From: CAZSSH01 sp964609825
Lineage (GTDB): Bacteria > Verrucomicrobiota > Lentisphaeria > Victivallales > Victivallaceae
DNA: 64,000 nucleotides
Direction of reading: 5' to 3'
Assembly: GCA_964609825.1 (NCBI GenBank)
Contig: CAZSSH010000011.1
Span: forward strand, 124,001 to 188,000
Positions 35,360-44,642 of this stretch are shown one piece after another. A program made the translations under genes and the position numbers. Within the stretch, counting starts at the first letter, position 1, and each line of letters opens with the position of its first letter. The notes below the pieces were generated by a model. It was not told where the DNA came from and did not search any database. It was given only the letters and a program-made list of their open reading frames with translations.

Positions 35360-35998
35360 TTAAAAACCTTTGATTGCAAAGACAAATTCGCCGAATGAAT
35401 CGACCGAAAAGTCGAACTTTTCCTCTTTGGCGTCGCCGAAGCCGTAGGTGGCATAAGCCGAGCGGATGTGCGCCCGGCGTGCGGCCTCAAGGTCGGTATA
35501 GTGGTCGCCAAACATCCAGCTTTCCTGAAAATGGGTCTTGTGTTTATTCATCAGATACGCAATTGCCATCGGCTCGGGCTTGAGTGGAAACGGGCCGTCG
35601 CCGCCGATAATGTCGTCAAATAAATTAAGTACGCCGAATTTGGTCAAAATCGCCTCGGTCGCGTCTTTGGGCTTGTTGGTGATGACCGCAAGCCTGATGT
35701 CCGCTTTTTTGAGCTCCTTGAGCCCCTCGGCAACACCGGGATAAAGTTTGGTGGTGTCGGTCAAGTGGTCGCGGTAATACTTTTTCATCCGCCGCAACGC
35801 TTCCTCAAAGTCGACGTTGGCGTCGCTGATGGCGCGACGCACCAGCATCTCGGCGCCGTTGCCGACGAAGCTTACGATCCGCTCGGTTTCCAAGGGCTCC
35901 AGGCCCAGCGACCCGCGCATATAGTTGACCGCTCCGGCCAAGTCCAAATGCGAGTCGATCAAAGTTCCGTCCAAGTCAAAACAAATCAATTTAACCAT
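35360..35998 (-). CDS. gph: HAD-family phosphatase, phosphoglycolate phosphatase-like
   Basis: 212 residues. HAD motif I FDLDGTLIDSH, a helical cap, motif II ITNKPK and motif III/IV GDHYTDLEAARRA. Phosphoglycolate or pyrophosphate-type substrates are usual for this size and cap. Start ATG 35998 with AAGGAT upstream; 17 nt after tsaD. The pairing with tsaD suggests constitutive housekeeping expression. The symbol reflects the closest common family; substrate is unproven. Confidence 0.85.
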   Translation of the reverse strand: MVKLICFDLDGTLIDSHLDLAGAVNYMRGSLGLEPLETERIVSFVGNGAEMLVRRAISDANVDFEEALRRMKKYYRDHLTDTTKLYPGVAEGLKELKKADIRLAVITNKPKDATEAILTKFGVLNLFDDIIGGDGPFPLKPEPMAIAYLMNKHKTHFQESWMFGDHYTDLEAARRAHIRSAYATYGFGDAKEEKFDFSVDSFGEFVFAIKGF

Positions 35999-36015
35999 TG
36001 GTTTATCAAATCCTT

Positions 36016-37089
36016 CTAGATAAAAGGCACTTTTAACAATTGCGGCAACCGGGCGTAGGCGTCGATATCCAAGCTTGAATCGGCGCCGTGCCGGTGATAA
36101 TGGTAACCGATGCCGCCCACCATGGCGGCGTTGTCGGTACAGTGTTTGCGCGCGGCCAGCGCGAGCTTGACCTCCGGCGGCGTCAGGTCGGTCAGGCGCT
36201 GGCGCAAGACGCCGTTGCAGGCCACGCCTCCGGCGCAGACGATGGTTTTTGCACCAAAATCCCGGGCGGCAAGCAAGGTCTTTTTGACCAGCACGTCGAC
36301 GATGGCCTCCTGATACGAGGCAACGGTGTCATACAGCACTTGGCCGGATAATTTACCCTCGCTGTCGGCGTGCTTTTTGACATGATAAAGCAACGCGGTT
36401 TTAATGCCGCTGAAGCTGAAATTGTATTTGTGCTCGGGAGGCAAGGCCTTGCCCGCGCCGCCGGTTAACGGCCGCGGAAAGTCAAAGGCGTGCGGGTTGC
36501 CGCTCTCGGCTGTCTTTTGGATCACCGGGCCCCCCGGGTAACCGAGGCCGAGGAGTTTTGCTCCTTTGTCCAACGCTTCGCCGGCGGCGTCGTCGATGGT
36601 GCTTCCGAGCTGGCGCAGCGCGCCGTCACTCTCGATTAAAATCAACGAGGTGTGTCCGCCCGAAACCACCAGTGCCAGCAACGGGTATGAGTCCTTGCTC
36701 TCCAGTACCCCTTGGCCGTCGTCGAGAAACGCACTGTAAATATGCGCCAAAAAGTGGTTGATGCCGATGAGGGGCTTGTGATTTGCCGCCGCCAGCCCTT
36801 TGGCAAAATTGAGACCGACCAGCAAGGCGGGGATCAAACCGGGTCCTTGGGTGACCGCCACGGCGTCAATGTCCTTTAAGGTGACATCGGCTTCGAGCAA
36901 AGCGCTGGATAAGACATGATTGAGCGCCACCAGATGCTCGCGCGCGGCCAGCTCGGGAACGACCCCGCCGTGGACGGCGTGTTTGGCGATTTGGGAGGCG
37001 ATGACGCTGGAGCGGCAAAGGTAGCCGTTTTCGACCACCGCCGCCGCGGTTTCATCGCAGCTCGACTCAATTCCTAAAATCAAACTCAT
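36016..37089 (-). CDS. tsaD: tRNA N6-adenosine threonylcarbamoyltransferase TsaD
   Basis: 357 residues. ASKHA-fold signature GIESSCDETAAAVV at the N-terminus, GINHFLAHIYSA with the two metal-binding His, LVVSGGHTSL, and CAGGVACNGVLR near the C-terminus. It transfers the threonylcarbamoyl group to A37 of ANN-decoding tRNAs with TsaB/TsaE. ATG 37089 (MSLILGIES) was chosen because GGAG at 37100-37103 (minus) is well placed and this is the family's normal start; an upstream in-frame start adds five residues. First gene of its operon, divergent from a membrane protein gene. Confidence 0.96.
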   Translation of the reverse strand: MSLILGIESSCDETAAAVVENGYLCRSSVIASQIAKHAVHGGVVPELAAREHLVALNHVLSSALLEADVTLKDIDAVAVTQGPGLIPALLVGLNFAKGLAAANHKPLIGINHFLAHIYSAFLDDGQGVLESKDSYPLLALVVSGGHTSLILIESDGALRQLGSTIDDAAGEALDKGAKLLGLGYPGGPVIQKTAESGNPHAFDFPRPLTGGAGKALPPEHKYNFSFSGIKTALLYHVKKHADSEGKLSGQVLYDTVASYQEAIVDVLVKKTLLAARDFGAKTIVCAGGVACNGVLRQRLTDLTPPEVKLALAARKHCTDNAAMVGGIGYHYHRHGADSSLDIDAYARLPQLLKVPFI

Positions 37090-37115
37090 AAAAAAACACT
37101 CCAAAAACTTGAATA

Positions 37116-37144
37116 GTTCTAAAATATACTATAAGTTATGTCAA
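37116..37144 (-). promoter_or_regulatory. Predicted promoter of the tsaD operon
   Basis: Minus strand TTGACA (37144-37139), 17 bp spacer, TAGAAC (37121-37116); perfect -35, weak -10. Confidence 0.4.
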
Positions 37145-37169
37145 AAGCAATTAAAATCAGGCATAATTT

Positions 37170-37721
37170 ATGAAAAATCTGTTTAAATTGATCGGCGACG
37201 TGTTTTTCTCATCGCAAAGCGTATTTGTGATCGTGCGCTGTCTGGCCTCGCTGACGGTGGGAGCACTGCTGATTTTTAATCAGCCGTTGGCGCTTAAGGT
37301 GTTGATGTATTTCCTGTTGGCGCTGCCGTTGGCGCTGGCAGTGATTTTGCTCCTGGGGGCGGCCAATGACCGCGTGCGGCGCAAGGTTTATGTCTTCGGC
37401 GCTTTGCTTGCCGCCGTGTGCCCGCTGGTGCTGTATTTGACCAGCAAGCGCGAGCTGGCGGTCTGGGGCGCCGGGGTCTGGGCTTTTTTGGCCGCTGTCG
37501 AGATGCTCCTTGAGGTGTTTCGCAAACATGGCGACATCTTGACGCGGCTGGTCAATCTCGCCGGGGGCCTGATGTCCGGCACGGTTGGTTATTTGTTTAT
37601 GAATGGCGGAGCGGGGTTGTTTCATTCCAGCGTCTGGAGTGGATTTTACTTTTTTGCCCTGGTGATTTTTTGTTTCGCCGGGATTGACTGGGGCGGCAAG
37701 GGCCGCGACAAACAGGGATAA
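37170..37721 (+). CDS. Small polytopic membrane protein, unknown
   Basis: 183 residues with about six hydrophobic segments (for example VIVRCLASLTVGALLIF, VLMYFLLALPLALAVILLL, VYVFGALLAAVCPLVLYL, AVWGAGVWAFLAAVEMLL, GFYFFALVIFCFAGI), and a short basic cytoplasmic tail. It resembles HdeD/DUF308-like four-to-six TM proteins in size and rhythm, but I cannot confirm. It ends 5 nt before ispF, so both are likely co-transcribed from the tsaD divergent region. Confidence 0.75.
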   Translation: MKNLFKLIGDVFFSSQSVFVIVRCLASLTVGALLIFNQPLALKVLMYFLLALPLALAVILLLGAANDRVRRKVYVFGALLAAVCPLVLYLTSKRELAVWGAGVWAFLAAVEMLLEVFRKHGDILTRLVNLAGGLMSGTVGYLFMNGGAGLFHSSVWSGFYFFALVIFCFAGIDWGGKGRDKQG

Positions 37722-37726
37722 ATAAT

Positions 37727-38209
37727 ATGTATCGTGTCGGTTACGGGTTTGATGTGCACCGTTTGACGGAGAAGCGTAAGTTGATTTTGTGCGGGGTGGA
37801 GATCCCCCATACGCTCGGGCTGCTGGGTCACAGCGATGCCGATGTGGCAATTCATGCCTTGATGGACGCCATTATCGGCGCTTTGGCGCTTGGCGACATT
37901 GGCCAGTTTTTTCCCGACACCGACAAAGCATACAAGGACATCGACAGCCGGATTTTGCTCCGCCGCGTGTTGGAGCACCCAAAGGTCAAAGAGTATCAAA
38001 TCGTCAATCTTGATTTGACCGTCATGGCCGAAAAACCCAAAATTTTGCCCTATCGCCTGCAAATGCGTCAGACGCTGGCCGCCGACCTCGGCATCGATCT
38101 AGATGCGGTGTCGGTCAAAGCAACCACCACCGAGAAACTCGGCTTCACCGGGCGCGAAGAGGGAATTGCCGCTTCTTGCGCGGTCCTTTTGTCCAAACGC
38201 AATGGTTGA
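37727..38209 (+). CDS. ispF: 2-C-methyl-D-erythritol 2,4-cyclodiphosphate synthase
   Basis: 160 residues, normal length. Metal ligands appear in GFDVHRL (D8, H10) and LGHSDADV, followed by HALMDAIIGALALGDIGQFFPDTD; the C-terminus has KATTTEKLGFTGREEGIA. It closes the cyclodiphosphate ring in the MEP isoprenoid pathway; cytoplasmic homotrimer. ATG 37727 is preceded by AGGGA. ispD, often adjacent, is not in the window. Confidence 0.97.
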   Translation: MYRVGYGFDVHRLTEKRKLILCGVEIPHTLGLLGHSDADVAIHALMDAIIGALALGDIGQFFPDTDKAYKDIDSRILLRRVLEHPKVKEYQIVNLDLTVMAEKPKILPYRLQMRQTLAADLGIDLDAVSVKATTTEKLGFTGREEGIAASCAVLLSKRNG

Positions 38210-38238
38210 GTTTGGTGCGGTGCCGGTTGCGCTGCTCC

Positions 38239-38267
38239 TTGTATTTTTGTCGAAACTGTATTATATT
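38239..38267 (+). promoter_or_regulatory. Predicted promoter of the glf/glycosyltransferase operon
   Basis: TTGTAT at 38239-38244, 17 bp spacer, TATATT at 38262-38267, about 45 nt before the TTG start of glf. Confidence 0.6.
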
Positions 38268-38319
38268 AGATACTGTGATTATGTAGTTCTTTTAACTTTT
38301 TCAGGATCTGGAGTTTGCA

Positions 38320-39453
38320 TTGACGGGTTATCAATATTTGATTGTCGGCGCCGGTTTTTACGGTGCCGCCATGGCGCGGCTGCTTGCCGACCGGCAAGAT
38401 GCCAAAGTGCGGGTGATTGATTACAAAGATCACGCCGGGGGCGCCAGTTACTCGCAGCTTGATCCGGCGACCGGCATTGATGTGCATTGTTACGGCGCCC
38501 ATATTTTTCACACTTCCGATGCGGAAGTCTGGCAGTTTGTCAATCGGTTTGCCCGTTTTAACTCATATCGCCACCGGGTGCTTTACCGGCATGGCGGCAA
38601 AACTTATTTTTTGCCGGTCAACCTTAAAACGGTCAATGAATTTTTTGAACTGGACTTGCGTCCGGAGGAGTTTGAGGATTTTTTGGCCCGTGACCGCGGG
38701 ACAGTCGGCGACCCGGAGCTTAATCTGGAAAATTGCGCGATTCATCGCATCGGGCGATCGCTCTATGATGCGTTTATCCGCGATTACACTGCCAAGCAAT
38801 GGCAGTGCGACCCGGCCAAGTTGCCTGCCTCGATCATTAAGCGCTTGCCGGTGAGAAGCGATTGCAATGTTGATTATTTTGACGATTTGTATCAGGGAAT
38901 GCCGCTGGGCGGTTACGGTAAACTGTTTGCCGAAATGTTGGATCACCCCAATATCAAGCTCTCGCTCAACACTGATTTTTCGGCGGTGCGGCATACTTTG
39001 CCTCCGGGTTGTCAGGTGATTTACACCGGTCGGCCGGATGCGCTTTTTGACTACCGCTTCGGTAAATTGGCGTACCGGAGCTTGCGTTTTGAGCTTGTGA
39101 CGCTGCCGCAACGCGACTATCAGGGCAACAGCGTGGTTAATTTTGGCGCTTTGGATACGCCATATACGCGGATCATTGAGTTTAAACATTTTTACCCGCA
39201 GGACCGCGGTGTTTTTGAGCAAAACAAAACCGTGATTTGCCGCGAATATCCGCGCGTTTGGAGTGATGGCGCCGAGCCGTTTTATCCGGTAAATGACAAT
39301 GAAAATCAAACGAAATTTTTAAAGTACAAAAATTTGGCCGCCGCCACGCCGCAACTTCATCTGGGGGGGCGACTGGGCGCTTATCTTTATTGCAATATGG
39401 ATGTCACCATCCGTCGGGCTATGGACGATTTTAAAACATATTTTGAGAAGTGA
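38320..39453 (+). CDS. glf: UDP-galactopyranose mutase
   Basis: 377 residues. An FAD-binding Rossmann motif VGAGFYGAAMARLLA opens the protein; HCYGAHIFHTSD is the conserved flavin/substrate region (YGPHIFHT in most members) and YTGRPDALFDYRFG and the C-terminal LGGRLGAYLYCNMD are characteristic. It interconverts UDP-galactopyranose and UDP-galactofuranose, so this organism probably makes galactofuranose-containing surface glycans. The start is a TTG at 38320 with GGAG at 38310-38313; no ATG upstream fits. First gene of a three-gene cell-surface glycan operon. Confidence 0.95.
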   Translation: MTGYQYLIVGAGFYGAAMARLLADRQDAKVRVIDYKDHAGGASYSQLDPATGIDVHCYGAHIFHTSDAEVWQFVNRFARFNSYRHRVLYRHGGKTYFLPVNLKTVNEFFELDLRPEEFEDFLARDRGTVGDPELNLENCAIHRIGRSLYDAFIRDYTAKQWQCDPAKLPASIIKRLPVRSDCNVDYFDDLYQGMPLGGYGKLFAEMLDHPNIKLSLNTDFSAVRHTLPPGCQVIYTGRPDALFDYRFGKLAYRSLRFELVTLPQRDYQGNSVVNFGALDTPYTRIIEFKHFYPQDRGVFEQNKTVICREYPRVWSDGAEPFYPVNDNENQTKFLKYKNLAAATPQLHLGGRLGAYLYCNMDVTIRRAMDDFKTYFEK

Positions 39454-39459
39454 GCAACT

Positions 39460-41979
39460 ATGAGCGCAGAAACATTGGCATTGATTATGCCGGTATACAA
39501 TGAATCGGCCATTGTCGGGGAGGTATTGTCCCGTTGGGAGTTGATGCTCGGCCACCTCGGGGTGGATTACCAAATTTATGCTTATAACGACGGATCCAAA
39601 GACAACTCATTGGCCATTTTAAAAAACTACGCCGAGATGCCGGGACACCGGGTGACGGTGATTGATCAGCCCAACGCGGGTCATGGTCCGACGGTTTTGC
39701 GTGGCTACCGGGAGTGCTGCAGCCAATACGACTGGATTTTTCAGCTGGACTCGGATGACGAAATTGCACCGGAGGATTTTGTCAAACTTTGGGAATTGCG
39801 GTCTGATCATGATTTTGTGATCGGTAAGCGCGTCGGCCGGGTCCAAAATTGGTCCCGGCGTCTGATTAGCAAGGTTTCGGCATATTCAGCCAAACTGCTT
39901 TACGGTTGTCCGTCCGATGATGTTAATTGCCCTTACCGGTTGATGCGCGCGAGCGTGTTTTCCCCGCTCTTTCGGGAGGTGCCGGAGGATTCGTTTGCAC
40001 CCAATGTAATGCTGAGCGGCCTGGCCGGATATTACAAATTGCGGAGTGCCGAAATACCGGTGGCGCAGAGCAGCCGGCGTACCGGCGAGGTCTCAATTCG
40101 CCGTTTTAAGCTGGTCCAAAGTGCGTTGCTGTCATTTTTGCAATTGTTTTTGCTGCGGTATCGGTTGATAAGACACAAGCAGCTGCTCCGGTTGGGGATT
40201 TTATGTTTTTTGCTGGCGCTGATTTTTTTGCTGATACCCAATCAACACCAAGCGGTTGAGCCTGAAATGTCGGCCTCGGATGGCGTTACCGCTTATGAAC
40301 TTTACAAAAAACAACCGTGGCAGACCGTCCAGCAACTCGATGTCGATATTCGATTGACGCTGAAATCCGGTCAAATTTCGCCGGGTGATATTTTATTGGC
40401 GATTCCCAATTCCGGGGTATGTATCCGCAAGCGATCACTGGCGCAGTTGGAGATCCCGGAGTCACCGACCGGGAGCTATCATTTTCACTTGTTGCTTTAT
40501 GACGATTTGGGAGTGATTTTTGCCGCTCCGGCGACGACCGGTGAAACGGAGCACGAATTGCGGGAGGTGATGTACAATGTCAATCGCGGCCATTATGTAA
40601 AAAGCACGCTTTCACAGTATTTGTTGATTAATGACAAGTGTGTCACGGTCAGTGAGTTGAAAGTAGAGCGTGTGGTGGACCCGCTGTTGCCGAAAGTCAT
40701 CGGCGCGGCGCTGGCGGCGCTGGGTACGGGGCTCTTGATCGCATTTGTTTTGCTGCGGTACGGCAAGCCGCCGGAGCCGGAGTTGCGGCAAAAATTGTTT
40801 TTGCTGGTCGCGGTGATTGCCGGAGGGGTGGCGGCGGCGCTGGCAATGTGTGTTTATTACCGTCTTAACGGTGCACTTGAGTATCCGTACGGGACATTTT
40901 TATATGTGGCCCAAGACCGGTTCAACGATTTGTTCAATACCTTTACGGTCATGCGTTTTATGGGGGACTATCCGTACGCTGAGCAAATTGCGGGGTCAAG
41001 TTACTTCCCGTTTTCTTATCTTTTGTTTAAGCTGGTTCCGGCGTTTAATCAAATGTATGTGATCTTTTTTTCGTATACGGTGTTTTTGAGTTTTTATCTG
41101 GTGTCGGCATTTGCGGTCTGCTGCCGCCGGGGCGCGGCGATTATATTGGGATTGTTGGCGGTTTTGCTTTTAAATTATCCGCTGTGGTTTATGCTTGACC
41201 GGGGAAACACTGACTCTTGGGTATATTCTTTTATTTTTCTTTTTGTCTGGTGTTACCGCAGACAGTGGCACGGGGCGGCGATCTTTTTTTTGATTTGCGC
41301 GGTTAATCTCAAACTTTATCCGGCAATTTTGGCGGTGTTTTATCTTAAGGACCGGGCCTATGGGAAATTTATGGTTGCCGCGCTGGGGTCATTGACTGTG
41401 TTTGTATTGAGTCTTGGTTTTTTTGATTGGAATCTGTCCGGACTGCTGACCAATTTGCAGCGGTATCAGGAGTGTTATGTCGAGAGTTTTGACGGGGTCA
41501 ACAACGGGCATTCGCTTTTTGGTCTGTTTAAAATCTTTGCCAATCAGTTTTTGGGAATCGATCGCTTTTCCGATTATACCCGGATCCATACCGTGCTGGC
41601 GATGGTAGTTGCGGCGCTGGTCAGCTGCTATGTGATTTGGGTCGAGAAGGTTTTTTGGAAAAATCTGTTTTTGCTGCTGGCCATGCTGTTGCTGTTGCCT
41701 CATGTGTCGCTGGATTACCGGATGATTGTGCTGGTGATCCCGGTGCTGTACTTTTTGCGCGACGAAACCCGGGAGCGTCATCAATTGTTATATGCCGTAT
41801 GGTGGGGATTGCTGCTCATTCCGGTGCACTGGATTTTTTTGTATCACGGCGAGTTACGGCAATTGTCAGTCTTTTTTCGGCCGTTGTTGCTGGTTGGGCT
41901 GGTCGTTTTTATCATGTATTGCGGGATGCGGCAATGGTATCGTGACAAAAAAGGGGTTTCAACAGTGGAGAGATCATGA
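39460..41979 (+). CDS. Fusion of GT2 glycosyltransferase and GT87/DUF2029-type membrane domain
   Basis: 839 residues. Residues 1-~235 are a GT2 family domain like dolichyl-phosphate sugar synthases (MPVYNES, YNDGSKDNS, DSDD at 97-100). After a membrane segment and an extracytoplasmic stretch (~260-405), the remaining part has about ten membrane helices with LLNYPLWFMLDRGNTDSWVY (~560-580) and KLYPAILAVFYLKDRA, matching polyprenol-phosphate-dependent GT87-type transferases. A plausible reading is that one half makes a lipid-linked sugar and the other transfers it outside. The next gene is a paralogue of the C-terminal 600 residues. The stop overlaps the next start (ATGA). Confidence 0.85.
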   Translation: MSAETLALIMPVYNESAIVGEVLSRWELMLGHLGVDYQIYAYNDGSKDNSLAILKNYAEMPGHRVTVIDQPNAGHGPTVLRGYRECCSQYDWIFQLDSDDEIAPEDFVKLWELRSDHDFVIGKRVGRVQNWSRRLISKVSAYSAKLLYGCPSDDVNCPYRLMRASVFSPLFREVPEDSFAPNVMLSGLAGYYKLRSAEIPVAQSSRRTGEVSIRRFKLVQSALLSFLQLFLLRYRLIRHKQLLRLGILCFLLALIFLLIPNQHQAVEPEMSASDGVTAYELYKKQPWQTVQQLDVDIRLTLKSGQISPGDILLAIPNSGVCIRKRSLAQLEIPESPTGSYHFHLLLYDDLGVIFAAPATTGETEHELREVMYNVNRGHYVKSTLSQYLLINDKCVTVSELKVERVVDPLLPKVIGAALAALGTGLLIAFVLLRYGKPPEPELRQKLFLLVAVIAGGVAAALAMCVYYRLNGALEYPYGTFLYVAQDRFNDLFNTFTVMRFMGDYPYAEQIAGSSYFPFSYLLFKLVPAFNQMYVIFFSYTVFLSFYLVSAFAVCCRRGAAIILGLLAVLLLNYPLWFMLDRGNTDSWVYSFIFLFVWCYRRQWHGAAIFFLICAVNLKLYPAILAVFYLKDRAYGKFMVAALGSLTVFVLSLGFFDWNLSGLLTNLQRYQECYVESFDGVNNGHSLFGLFKIFANQFLGIDRFSDYTRIHTVLAMVVAALVSCYVIWVEKVFWKNLFLLLAMLLLLPHVSLDYRMIVLVIPVLYFLRDETRERHQLLYAVWWGLLLIPVHWIFLYHGELRQLSVFFRPLLLVGLVVFIMYCGMRQWYRDKKGVSTVERS

Positions 41980-43790
41980 TTCGGGAAATGATAAGCAAGA
42001 TTTGGCGGCTGTTTAAGCATGATAAAGTTTTTCGTTGGAGTGTTTTGTGTTTTGTGGTTGCGCTGTTGTTGCTGCTGTTTCCGGAGCGGCGCGAAAATGT
42101 GGATATTCAGTCGATCTCTGAGGGTGGGGTCACCGCCTATGAGCTCTATGTCAAACAGCCGTTTGAGAGCATTCAACAAATTCATCTCCAAATGGGCTGG
42201 AGCATTAAGCGGGATAAGGTCAAACCTGACGATACCTTGTTCGCCTTGCGCAACGCCGGCGTTTGGATGACCAAAGCGAAATTTGACGAATTACAGTTGC
42301 CAAATTCGCCGGAGCGGTCATATTTGTTTGAGTATGATCTCTGCGATGATGTTATGGAGCTCCGCGCGGCTCCGCTTGCAGCTGCCGGGACTGACAAGTT
42401 GCCGGCAATCGCACATGAGCTTGGCCGCAACCGTTTTGTTAAAAGCAGTTATTCCCAATATTTATTGATCGATGAAAAGTTGGTCAAGATTAATCATTTG
42501 CGAGCTCAAATTGTGGTAGATTTACTGTTGCCCAAAATCATTGCCGCGGTTTTTGCGGCGCTGGGGACGGCGGGCATGATTGCATTTCTACTGCTGCGGT
42601 ACGGCAAAGTGCCGGAGGGGCTGTTGGCGCGTAAATTGTTGCGGATGGTTATTGTCGTGGTCGTCGGTATGGGGGCAGCATTGGCGATGTGCGGTTATTA
42701 CCGGTCGCAAGGGGCGATATTTCCTTACGATACTTTTTTGTTCCCGTGGTTTGATCGCTTCAACGATTTGTTGAATACATTTACAGTGGTTCGCTTTTTG
42801 GACAATCCGTATTCGTCGCAAATTTCCGGTACCAGTTATTTTCCGTTTGCTTATCTTTTGCTGAAATTGACACCGGCAGCCAATTCTTTGTATGTGATTT
42901 TTTCGTCTTATATTTTATTTTTGGTTTTTTATCTGGTTTCGGCATTTGCGGTTTGTTGCCGCCGGGGGTGGCTGACGGTCACCGGGGTGCTGCTGATTTT
43001 GCTTTTAAATTATCCGTTGTGGTATTTGCTTGACCGGGGCAATACCGATTTTTGGGTTTACCTTTTTATTTTTCTTTTTGTTTGGTACTACCGCAAAGGG
43101 CAGCATTGGGCCGCCATTCTTTTTTTGATTGCCGCGGTTAATTTCAAGCTTTATCCGGCAATTTTGGCAGTCTTATATCTCAAGGATCGGGCTTATGGCA
43201 AATTTGGAGCGGCAGCATTGGGGTCGATATTGGTTTTTGTATTGTGTCTGGGCTGTTATGATTGGAATTTGGCGGGATTGCTGGCTAATTTAAAAATTTA
43301 CAGTGAGAGCTATACCGCGACCATGTCGGGTATCAACTCAGGACACTCATTGTTTGGATTGTTTAAAATTTTAACCAACCGGATGACCGGGATGTCTGAT
43401 TTTTCGAAGTATGCCGAATATTATGTTTTTGCGGTTGCCGCAATCGCGTTTTTTGTCAGCGGGTACGTTATTTTTGTGGGAAAAGTATTTTGGAAAAATT
43501 TGTATTTGCTGCTGGCGATGATGCTTTTGCTGCCGCATGTGTCATTTGATTATCGGATGATTGTGCTGATCATCCCGGCACTGTATTTTTTAATTGACGA
43601 TACCTTGGATTCGGACTGGCAGTTTTACAGTTTTTTTTGGGGCCTGTTGCTGATGCCCATTCATTTTGTGTTTGCTTGGAACGGTGACAACCAGCTCTCA
43701 ATTTATCTCCGGCCCCTGCTGCTCGGCTGGATGGTATTGTGGATTATGGTTGACGGTTGGCGTCAACGGCGCCGGGAACGGCTGACATAA
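41976..43790 (+). CDS. GT87/DUF2029-type polytopic glycosyltransferase (tandem paralogue)
   Basis: 604 residues with the same order as the membrane part of the preceding protein: a first helix, an extracytoplasmic domain (GGVTAYELYVKQPF versus DGVTAYELYKKQPW upstream), then ten or so helices with LLNYPLWYLLDRGNTDFWVY and FKLYPAILAVLYLKDRAYGKFG. It lacks the GT2 domain. A glycosyl donor on polyprenyl phosphate is expected; the acceptor is unknown. Starts inside the stop of the upstream gene, so translation is coupled. Confidence 0.85.
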   Translation: MIREMISKIWRLFKHDKVFRWSVLCFVVALLLLLFPERRENVDIQSISEGGVTAYELYVKQPFESIQQIHLQMGWSIKRDKVKPDDTLFALRNAGVWMTKAKFDELQLPNSPERSYLFEYDLCDDVMELRAAPLAAAGTDKLPAIAHELGRNRFVKSSYSQYLLIDEKLVKINHLRAQIVVDLLLPKIIAAVFAALGTAGMIAFLLLRYGKVPEGLLARKLLRMVIVVVVGMGAALAMCGYYRSQGAIFPYDTFLFPWFDRFNDLLNTFTVVRFLDNPYSSQISGTSYFPFAYLLLKLTPAANSLYVIFSSYILFLVFYLVSAFAVCCRRGWLTVTGVLLILLLNYPLWYLLDRGNTDFWVYLFIFLFVWYYRKGQHWAAILFLIAAVNFKLYPAILAVLYLKDRAYGKFGAAALGSILVFVLCLGCYDWNLAGLLANLKIYSESYTATMSGINSGHSLFGLFKILTNRMTGMSDFSKYAEYYVFAVAAIAFFVSGYVIFVGKVFWKNLYLLLAMMLLLPHVSFDYRMIVLIIPALYFLIDDTLDSDWQFYSFFWGLLLMPIHFVFAWNGDNQLSIYLRPLLLGWMVLWIMVDGWRQRRRERLT

Positions 43791-43822
43791 CCTTTGCGGG
43801 ATGAACCGGTGAAAATAATTTA

Positions 43823-43863
43823 CCCCGGAGAGACAGCCAAGGGATCGGCTGAGATATCCGGGG
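43823..43863. terminator. Structured intergenic RNA, possible terminator between convergent genes
   Basis: CCCCGGA (43823-43829) pairs with TCCGGGG (43857-43863), enclosing a second stem AGCC (43835-43838)/GGCT (43847-43850). No long T-run on either side, so a terminator role is tentative. Confidence 0.3.
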
Positions 43864-43883
43864 ACAGGGGGCAACAAGTCCGG

Positions 43884-44591
43884 TTATTTTAAAAATTTGC
43901 CGTATTCGTTGCACAGGACCACGGTTTGTACCGCGTCCTCCTCAATGCCGGGGAAACGGTTGCCGCCATGGATAAAGACATTGTCATTGCGGTCGTCGCA
44001 AGTGCTGGAGACTTCGCCCGAGACACCGTACATTACGCCGTCGATGATGATCCCGTCGCCGCCTTCGCCCCAAAATTGGTGAATCGTCCCCGGATTGAGG
44101 CAGATGCTCTGGCCGGGCTTGAGCTTGACGCGGCTTCCGGAGTCGATCGTCCGCCGGACGCCGTCAACGGCGACGGTCAAGGGCTTTTTGTCCGGCAACC
44201 CGGCCGCGTCGGACCCGCTAAGCTCCAAAATGATGAAGCCGTTGCCGCGGTTGATGATATCCTCGCGCTTGCTGCGGTGAAAGTGTGCGGGGGCACGCTG
44301 GCCCTCGGGGTCGAGGATGAATTTTTCGGCATAGCTTTTAGGGTACCGGGGATCATTGTATTTGCCGTTGCGCAAGGTGAAAAGCGTGCGACCAATGTTG
44401 GCGAAATCGTTGGAGCCGAAGTCGGTCACATCCCAACCAAGCATACAATCGCGGATTTCGTCGGCTTCGCTGCCGGTTTTTCGCCAGTCGGCAACCGTCC
44501 ACAAGGCGAATTCGGGCAAATGGAGATTGTGTCTGGCAAAAACGTATTTAGCAATTTCGATGCTGCGTTCGATCTGAGAGCGTTTTAACAT
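43884..44591 (-). CDS. D-lyxose/D-mannose isomerase-like cupin enzyme
   Basis: 235 residues. A cupin of the D-lyxose isomerase type: DFGSNDFANIGRTLFTLRNG, KFILDPEGQRAPAHFHRSKREDI with two metal His and Glu, and GTIHQFWGEGGDGIII with the third His. D-lyxose isomerases interconvert D-lyxose and D-xylulose and, in many cases, D-mannose and D-fructose. ATG 44591 is preceded by GAGGAAA; the longer frame upstream reads through its own promoter and is not credible. It sits 101 bp after the BNR gene with its own promoter and a nested palindrome. In this locus a mannose-to-fructose step is the simplest guess. Confidence 0.85.
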   Translation of the reverse strand: MLKRSQIERSIEIAKYVFARHNLHLPEFALWTVADWRKTGSEADEIRDCMLGWDVTDFGSNDFANIGRTLFTLRNGKYNDPRYPKSYAEKFILDPEGQRAPAHFHRSKREDIINRGNGFIILELSGSDAAGLPDKKPLTVAVDGVRRTIDSGSRVKLKPGQSICLNPGTIHQFWGEGGDGIIIDGVMYGVSGEVSSTCDDRNDNVFIHGGNRFPGIEEDAVQTVVLCNEYGKFLK

Positions 44592-44613
44592 ATTTTCCTC
44601 ATCGTTTTTCAAT

Positions 44614-44642
44614 AATATAGACCGTTTTCGACTTTTTGACAA
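44614..44642 (-). promoter_or_regulatory. Predicted internal promoter of the isomerase gene
   Basis: Minus strand TTGTCA (44642-44637), 17 bp spacer, TATATT (44619-44614). Confidence 0.6.

Noticed and set aside
43847..43856. CTGAGA in a structured gap, as in TPP riboswitches
   Set aside because: The second conserved TPP segment (CTGGATAATGCCAG-like) is absent, the gap lies between 3' ends of convergent genes, and no thiamine gene is near.
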